Shown here: positions 60,416-64,000 of the stretch, in pieces
How the letters are laid out: every line of letters starts with the position of its first letter
Numbering within the stretch: the first letter of the stretch is position 1
Assembly (NCBI RefSeq): GCF_004570325.1
Contig: NZ_SPQO01000003.1
Coordinates: 1-64,000, forward strand
Origin: Mycobacterium sp. PS03-16
Lineage (GTDB): Bacteria; Actinomycetota; Actinomycetes; Mycobacteriales; Mycobacteriaceae
Length of the DNA stretch: 64,000 bases
Direction of reading: 5' to 3'
Position numbers and translations under genes: made by a program
Notes under the pieces: model-generated
Told to the model about the DNA's origin: nothing
The model's database searches: none
The model's input: the letters and a program-made list of their open reading frames with translations, nothing else

Positions 60416-60892
60416 ATGGCCCGCGCGATCGGGTCCTGGCTGTCCGGTCCCGAATCCAATCGTGACGGCGGCCCGGGCCAACCACCGAATGAGTATCCGG
60501 GCCATCGGCTCGGCCTGCCCGACCAGGGACCGGGGTCCATCGCCAGGTTCGGGCGGCGGGTGGCCGCGATGCTGATCGACTGGTTCATCGGCTACGGACT
60601 GGCCGCGCTGGCCATGACGTTCGGGCTGATCTCGATGGGCGTGATGTCCACCGCGATCCTGGCGCTGTGGTTCGTCATCGGTGTGGCCTCGGTGCGCCTG
60701 TTCGGCTTCACCCCCGGTCAACTCGCGCTGGGGCTCACCGTGGTGTCGATGGATGAGCGCATGCACGTCGGGCTGGGCCGGGCGGTGGTCCGCGGACTGC
60801 TGATCATGCTCGTGATCCCGGCGCTGTTCACCGACTCCGACCTGCGCGGGCTGCACGACCTGGCGACCAAGACCGCGGTGGTGCGGCGCTAG
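60416..60892 (+). CDS. RDD-family membrane protein (Rv2219A-like)
   Basis: 158 residues. The N-terminal ~40 residues are Gly/Pro-rich. The RDD domain follows with FGRRVAAMLIDWFIGYGLAA (first helix with conserved Arg and Asp), LISMGVMSTAILALWFVIG and GLHDLATKTAVV (second conserved Asp). Three membrane segments are likely. ATG 60416 is used; ATG 60410 is two codons earlier. The TAG stop lies in the left 11-bp repeat flanking the inserted element. Confidence 0.85.
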   Translation: MARAIGSWLSGPESNRDGGPGQPPNEYPGHRLGLPDQGPGSIARFGRRVAAMLIDWFIGYGLAALAMTFGLISMGVMSTAILALWFVIGVASVRLFGFTPGQLALGLTVVSMDERMHVGLGRAVVRGLLIMLVIPALFTDSDLRGLHDLATKTAVVRR

Positions 60893-60893
60893 A
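60883..60893. repeat. Left 11-bp direct repeat (candidate target-site duplication)
   Basis: GCGGCGCTAGA, identical to 61838-61848. It contains the RDD gene's stop codon. The bases on either side of the two copies differ, so the repeat is exactly 11 bp. Confidence 0.7.
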
Positions 60894-60900
60894 ACTGGTT

Positions 60901-60960
60901 GCCGAACGTGAGTTTGTGTTCGAGATTACGGCCGAACTCGTGCACAACCTCACGTTCGGC
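60901..60960. repeat. Left 60-bp hairpin repeat
   Basis: Inverted repeat with perfect 12-bp outer arms GCCGAACGTGAG / CTCACGTTCGGC. After one mismatch the pairing continues with TTGTG / CACAA, then CGAG / CTCG around a short apical loop. About 87% identical to the copy at 61772-61832. The DUF559 stop codon (60950-60952) lies inside its right arm. Confidence 0.8.
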
Positions 60961-61730
60961 GTAGGTCAGCCCCCGCGTCCTGCAGCGCCGCCTCCGTCCG
61001 CCCCACGATGACCGCCGGCCGGTAGCGCAGCATCTCGGCATTGACGTGGACGATCCGCCAGCCGAGCGCTGCGAGTCGGGCGCGCCGCTCGAGGTCGCGG
61101 TTGCGGACGTCGGGGTCGGTCCAGTGTTGCGGCCCGTCGTGCGTCGGCCGGAGCGCCGCAGCGGTGAGGACCAGCCGCGTGCGGGTTTCCTGCGGTGAGT
61201 CGGCTCCGGCAGCCGACAACCTCAGAGCTCGACGTAGGGCGAGCGATGCCGCGCGCACCGCGGTGGCGCTCGACCAGTGTGTCGACGTCCTCGACGCGCA
61301 GCCGGGTGGCCTGCCGCAGCGCATCGATCCGGATCACGGCGATCGTCATACCTTTTCGGCGGCCGAGGTCGAACGCGGTCCGCGCCGGCTCGTTGCCGGG
61401 ACGCCCCTCAAGAGGCAGACCTCGTCGGCGGGCAAGGTGTCGCTGTGCAACAGGATGCCGTCGGTCCGGTGCCGACTGGCCTGGTTGAGTTCGGCGGGCA
61501 GTGACGCGTCGATCCACTTGGCGCCGTGCAGCGCCGCCGCCGAGGGACCCGCGGCGGTGGCACGCCGGCCGGACCACAGCCATGCGCCGATCGCCTTGTC
61601 GACGGGCGTCACCGCCTGTCCCTTTGGCACGTACACGTTGCGGAACAGCGCATCGTGGGACCTCGCCAGCTGGTACCCGGTTGACGACTCCGGTCGCCAA
61701 GGCCTCGCTGCCGAGGAAGGGCCACTGCAC
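60950..61730 (-). pseudogene. Degraded DUF559 (Vsr-like endonuclease) / AbiEi-type gene
   Basis: Pieces of one protein lie in two alternating frames. WPFLGSEALATGVVN (GTG 61730) is broken by an extra base near 61677. FRNVYVPKGQAVTPVDKAIG and WLWSGRRATAAGPSAAALHG run to about 61387, where a base is lost. TAFDLGRRKGMTIAVIRIDA runs to about 61245. ADSPQETRTRLVLT and HWTDPDVRNRDLERRARLAA finish at TGA 60950. About 30 residues that should carry the nuclease acidic core are missing between LVLTAAALR and DGPQHW. The N-terminal part resembles AbiEi-type domains; the C-terminal part DUF559. At least three frameshifts plus a deletion make it inactive. Confidence 0.85.
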
Positions 61731-61771
61731 CCAGTTGAGACGGCATTGCTGCCCGCGCCGGTTGCGCCTGC

Positions 61772-61832
61772 ACCGAATGTGAGCTTGTGTTCGAGAATCC
61801 GGCCGAAACTCGTGCACCAGCTCACGTTCGGC
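61772..61832. repeat. Right 61-bp hairpin repeat
   Basis: Second copy of the hairpin, with arms ACCGAATGTGAG / CTCACGTTCGGC (two mismatches) and the same inner pairing. It differs from the left copy at 7 positions and by one inserted base. It lies 42 bp upstream of the DUF559 start. Confidence 0.8.
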
Positions 61833-61837
61833 GCGTA

Positions 61838-61848
61838 GCGGCGCTAGA
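61838..61848. repeat. Right 11-bp direct repeat (candidate target-site duplication)
   Basis: GCGGCGCTAGA, identical to 60883-60893. It holds the amidohydrolase stop codon on the minus strand (61844-61846). Confidence 0.7.
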
Positions 61849-63673
61849 CCTCGTGGCGGAACTCGCCGTTCATCATCGTCATCGTGACCTGGGCGGCGTG
61901 GATGTCGTGCGGGTCGATCTCGAAGATGTTGTGGTCCAGCACGATCAGGTCGGCGAGCTTGCCGACCTCGACCGACCCGACCCGGTCGTCCATGCGGATC
62001 TGGTAGGCCGCGCCGAGGGTGTTCGCGTGCACCGCCTCGGCGACCGACAGCCGCTCGTCGGCGGGTGCGAGCACCGGCGCGTCGCGCTCGCCGACGAGCC
62101 GGCGCGTGACGCCGATCTGGACGGAGTCGAGCGGCTTGTAGGTCGAGAAGTAGCCGGCCGCAGGCCAGTCGGTGCCCAGCGAGATGCGTCCACCCGACTT
62201 CAGCACCGCCTGCGGCCGGTACATCAGGTCTTTGCGCGGCGCCCCGTAGCGGGCGGCCATGTTCTGCAGCGTGTCCGGATCGGCCGACATCCAGTTCGCC
62301 GAGAACTGCGCGGTGACGCCGAGCTGCCCGAACCGCGGATTGTCGCTGTCCTCGACGAACACCAGGTGGGCGACGGCGTGGCGGCGGTCGCGCGGCGGGT
62401 TGGCGGCCATCGCCCGCTCGATGGCGTCCAGGCCGACCCGTGCGGTGCGCTCACCGCAGGCGTGGATGTGCACGTCGTAGCCCGCCGCGTCGACGGCTCC
62501 GACGAGCGTGTGCCACTGCTCCTCGGTGAACGGCGACCCGCCCGTGGAGTCCGGCTTGTCGGCGTACGGTGCGATCAGCCAGGCGGTGTACCCGCCCTGG
62601 GTGCCGTCGCCGATGATCTTGACGACGTCGACCGACACCAGCTCACCGGACACCTCACGCCGGATTGCCTCGAAGTTCGCCACGGCGCCGTCGATGGGCG
62701 TCGACCGCACCGAGTACGACGCGACGACCCGGAACGGCAGCACGCCGCGGGCCTCGGCGTCGGTGTAGAGGCGCAGCAGCGCGGCCTGATCGTCGCCGAT
62801 CGGCGGTACGCCCGCGTCGAACACCGACGTGATGCCGGCCGCCGACGCCTTCGGCGCCCACGCCTCCATCAGCGTGCCCATGTTCTCCGGGGAGATCGGC
62901 TCGACGGCGTTGACGATGCCCAGGACCGCGTTCACCTCGAGGATGTAGCCGGTCGGGTCGCCGTTCGCGTCGCGGGCGTAGTAGCTGAACCCCGGCACCG
63001 GATCGGGGGTGTCGCGGTCCACCCCGGCCATGTCGAGCGCCTTGCTGTTGGCCCACAGGCTGTGCCCGTCGATGGCGAAGAAGAACGCGGGCCGGTCGGG
63101 AAGGATGCGGTCCAGGTCGGCACGGGTGGGGCCCTCGGGCCCGAACATGTCCACGCGCCAGCCGAATCCGCGGATCGCGCCGTCCGGATGGTCTTTGGCA
63201 TACGCCTCGATGGCGCCGAGCGCGTCGGCGAGGGTGGGCAGCTGCAGGTCGACACCGGAGGTGAGGAACGACCCGAGGAACGGGTGGGTGTGCCCCTCGA
63301 CGAAGCCCGGCATCAGCAGCTTGCCGCCGAGATCGATCACCCTGGTGTCCGGGCCGGCCAGCGCCATCGCACCGGCGTCGTCCCCGACGTGGGCGATGGT
63401 GCTGCCCTTGACCGCGACGGCCTGCGCCCACGGCTGCGGGCCGGCGACGGTGTAGACGCGACCGTTGCGGAACACGACGTCGGCGTGCTCGTCACCGGGG
63501 GACGGGCTGCTCTGCGGTGCCGGCGACCGGGATGTCGATTGGGGCGCCGCCGAACACGCGGCGGCCGTGGTCGCGGCGATCGCCGCAGCGGCGGCAGCCC
63601 GCAGCACAGTGCGGCGGCTGGACCGCCCGCCGAAGGCGACGAAGTGCGGCGCCCAGTCACACGCAGTGCACAT
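61844..63673 (-). CDS. Tat-exported amidohydrolase (YtcJ/metal-dependent amidase 3 type)
   Basis: 609 residues. The signal region SRRTVLRAAAAAA fits a Tat motif (RRxxLR), followed by AAAC, a possible lipobox, and a Ser/Pro linker. The amidohydrolase barrel shows the metal HxH in VEGHTHPFLG, then HIHACGE and SLGTDWPA (Asp), and a terminal VGKLADLIVLDHN beta-domain strand. It probably hydrolyses amides or esters of small metabolites outside the cell. Upstream GGGGGG serves as ribosome site. It is convergent with the inserted element. Confidence 0.87.
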   Translation of the reverse strand: MCTACDWAPHFVAFGGRSSRRTVLRAAAAAAIAATTAAACSAAPQSTSRSPAPQSSPSPGDEHADVVFRNGRVYTVAGPQPWAQAVAVKGSTIAHVGDDAGAMALAGPDTRVIDLGGKLLMPGFVEGHTHPFLGSFLTSGVDLQLPTLADALGAIEAYAKDHPDGAIRGFGWRVDMFGPEGPTRADLDRILPDRPAFFFAIDGHSLWANSKALDMAGVDRDTPDPVPGFSYYARDANGDPTGYILEVNAVLGIVNAVEPISPENMGTLMEAWAPKASAAGITSVFDAGVPPIGDDQAALLRLYTDAEARGVLPFRVVASYSVRSTPIDGAVANFEAIRREVSGELVSVDVVKIIGDGTQGGYTAWLIAPYADKPDSTGGSPFTEEQWHTLVGAVDAAGYDVHIHACGERTARVGLDAIERAMAANPPRDRRHAVAHLVFVEDSDNPRFGQLGVTAQFSANWMSADPDTLQNMAARYGAPRKDLMYRPQAVLKSGGRISLGTDWPAAGYFSTYKPLDSVQIGVTRRLVGERDAPVLAPADERLSVAEAVHANTLGAAYQIRMDDRVGSVEVGKLADLIVLDHNIFEIDPHDIHAAQVTMTMMNGEFRHEV

Positions 63674-63687
63674 GTGGAGTCCCCCCT

Positions 63688-63705
63688 GTTGACGCGGTCG
63701 TCAAC
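63688..63705. promoter_or_regulatory. Palindrome GTTGACG-N4-CGTCAAC upstream of amidohydrolase
   Basis: Perfect 7-bp arms around CGGT, centred 23 bp before the amidohydrolase ATG. Good shape for a dimeric repressor site; no adjacent regulator gene is seen, so the binding protein is unknown. Confidence 0.4.
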
Positions 63706-63753
63706 GGGGTGAGTATGCCGAACAGAGGGCCAGGGTGCGTCCCCGGCGCGCCG

Positions 63754-64000
63754 TCAGCGCCGGCGCACGGTGCGCTGAATGCCGCGCATCTTGGCGGCGT
63801 TGGGCATCGGCCCCTTGGGCATCGCCGCGGGCCCGACCTTGGTGCCGAGCGCGGCGAGCCGCGACTCGAGCGCGTCCATCTGCTTGACGGTGATGTTGGC
63901 CGGGAGCTTGTTGAGGTGGCGCTCCAGCTTGGCCAGCGGGACCTCGCCCTCACCGTTGCCGACGACGACGTCGTAGATCGGCACGTCGCCCACCAGGCGG
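63754..64000 (-). CDS. C-terminal fragment of a DUF4191 membrane protein (Rv2219-like)
   Basis: The frame runs off the right edge and ends at TGA 63754. The visible ~82 residues include VPIYDVVVGNGEGEVPLAKL, NITVKQMDALESRLAAL and PNAAKMRGIQRTVRRR. I recognise this as the conserved cytoplasmic tail of DUF4191 proteins, whose membrane spans would lie upstream, outside the window. The position next to glnA1 and the RDD gene agrees with Rv2219. The GTG at 63993 is probably internal. Confidence 0.65.
   Translation of the reverse strand, partial: RLVGDVPIYDVVVGNGEGEVPLAKLERHLNKLPANITVKQMDALESRLAALGTKVGPAAMPKGPMPNAAKMRGIQRTVRRR

Larger units (their letters stand above)
60894..61848 (-). mobile_element. 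Candidate DUF559-carrying mobile element with hairpin ends
   Basis: About 955 bp including one copy of the flanking 11-bp repeat. The order is left hairpin (60901-60960), broken DUF559 gene on the minus strand, right hairpin (61772-61832), then the second 11-bp repeat. Removing 60894-61848 leaves the RDD stop followed directly by the amidohydrolase stop, with the two sharing CTAG, as three other convergent pairs in this window nearly do. There is no transposase and no tandem gene. I know of no named element with this design. Confidence 0.65.

Noticed and set aside
60894..61848. Classical insertion sequence
   Set aside because: No transposase, and the ends are self-paired hairpins in direct orientation rather than terminal inverted repeats of each other, so I list it as a candidate element of another kind.

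Overview
The window is high-GC actinobacterial DNA. Gene content and order match a mycobacterium, most likely a fast-growing Mycolicibacterium-type species. The evidence is the mycolic-acid FAS-II operon (fabD-acpM-kasA-kasB-accD6) with its PucR-type regulator MabR, mycothiol-dependent formaldehyde dehydrogenase, ptpA/ptkA, ahpE, Hip1/CaeA, and the glnA2-glnE-glnA1 block. From left to right the order follows M. tuberculosis genes about Rv2260 down to Rv2219 (from memory of that genome). Extra genes are interleaved that I do not place there. The acyl carrier protein has the short 99-residue form that I recall for fast growers.

Region 1 (1-16.2 kb): the proline-rich tail of a truncated gene, a GlxA-type regulator, a SABATH-like methyltransferase, the mscR/metallo-hydrolase pair, a TPR-LuxR regulator, an Rv2258c-like methyltransferase with an Rv2257c-like serine hydrolase, and DUF3145. 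A glycerol/glycerolipid cluster follows (DAG-kinase-like, alkyl-DHAP-synthase-like flavoprotein, TetR, GlpD). Then come an amino-acid permease fused to a stress-protein-like tail, a tandem universal stress protein and a small secreted hemophore-like protein.

Region 2 (16.3-26 kb): the FAS-II operon runs leftward from a promoter carrying a TTTTGT-N9-ACAAAA operator, with mabR just upstream and aceE beyond it. Strong hairpins end accD6 and aceE.

Region 3 (26-43 kb): a lipoprotein, DUF3052, ahpE, tRNA-Val(TAC), an LLM oxidoreductase, thiD, SURF1, ptpA and ptkA, and the tightly overlapped cobC-nif3-zinc-ribbon-RNaseH/phosphatase operon. An accessory stretch follows: an XRE/TrxR-like/methyltransferase module, a 2OG oxygenase, two DHFR-like reductases, a 13E12-type DUF222/HNH gene with a perfect SOS box over its start codon, and a VOC/AraC pair. 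The stretch ends with rnpB (RNase P RNA).

Region 4 (43-64 kb): CYTH-CHAD, enoyl-CoA hydratase, panB, a wax-ester synthase/DGAT, Hip1 and a paralogue around a GNAT gene, glnA2-glnE, a thioesterase/LLM pair, DoxX, dtd, and glnA1 with a textbook four-half-site GlnR box. An RDD protein, a Tat-exported amidohydrolase and the C-terminus of a DUF4191 protein complete it.

The most unusual object is at 60883-61848. A decayed DUF559-type endonuclease gene lies between two 60-bp hairpin repeats, and the whole segment is bracketed by an exact 11-bp direct repeat. The segment appears to have been inserted into a shared CTAG stop of two convergent genes, and the duplication gives each gene back its own stop codon. 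It looks like a small mobile element that I cannot match to a named family.
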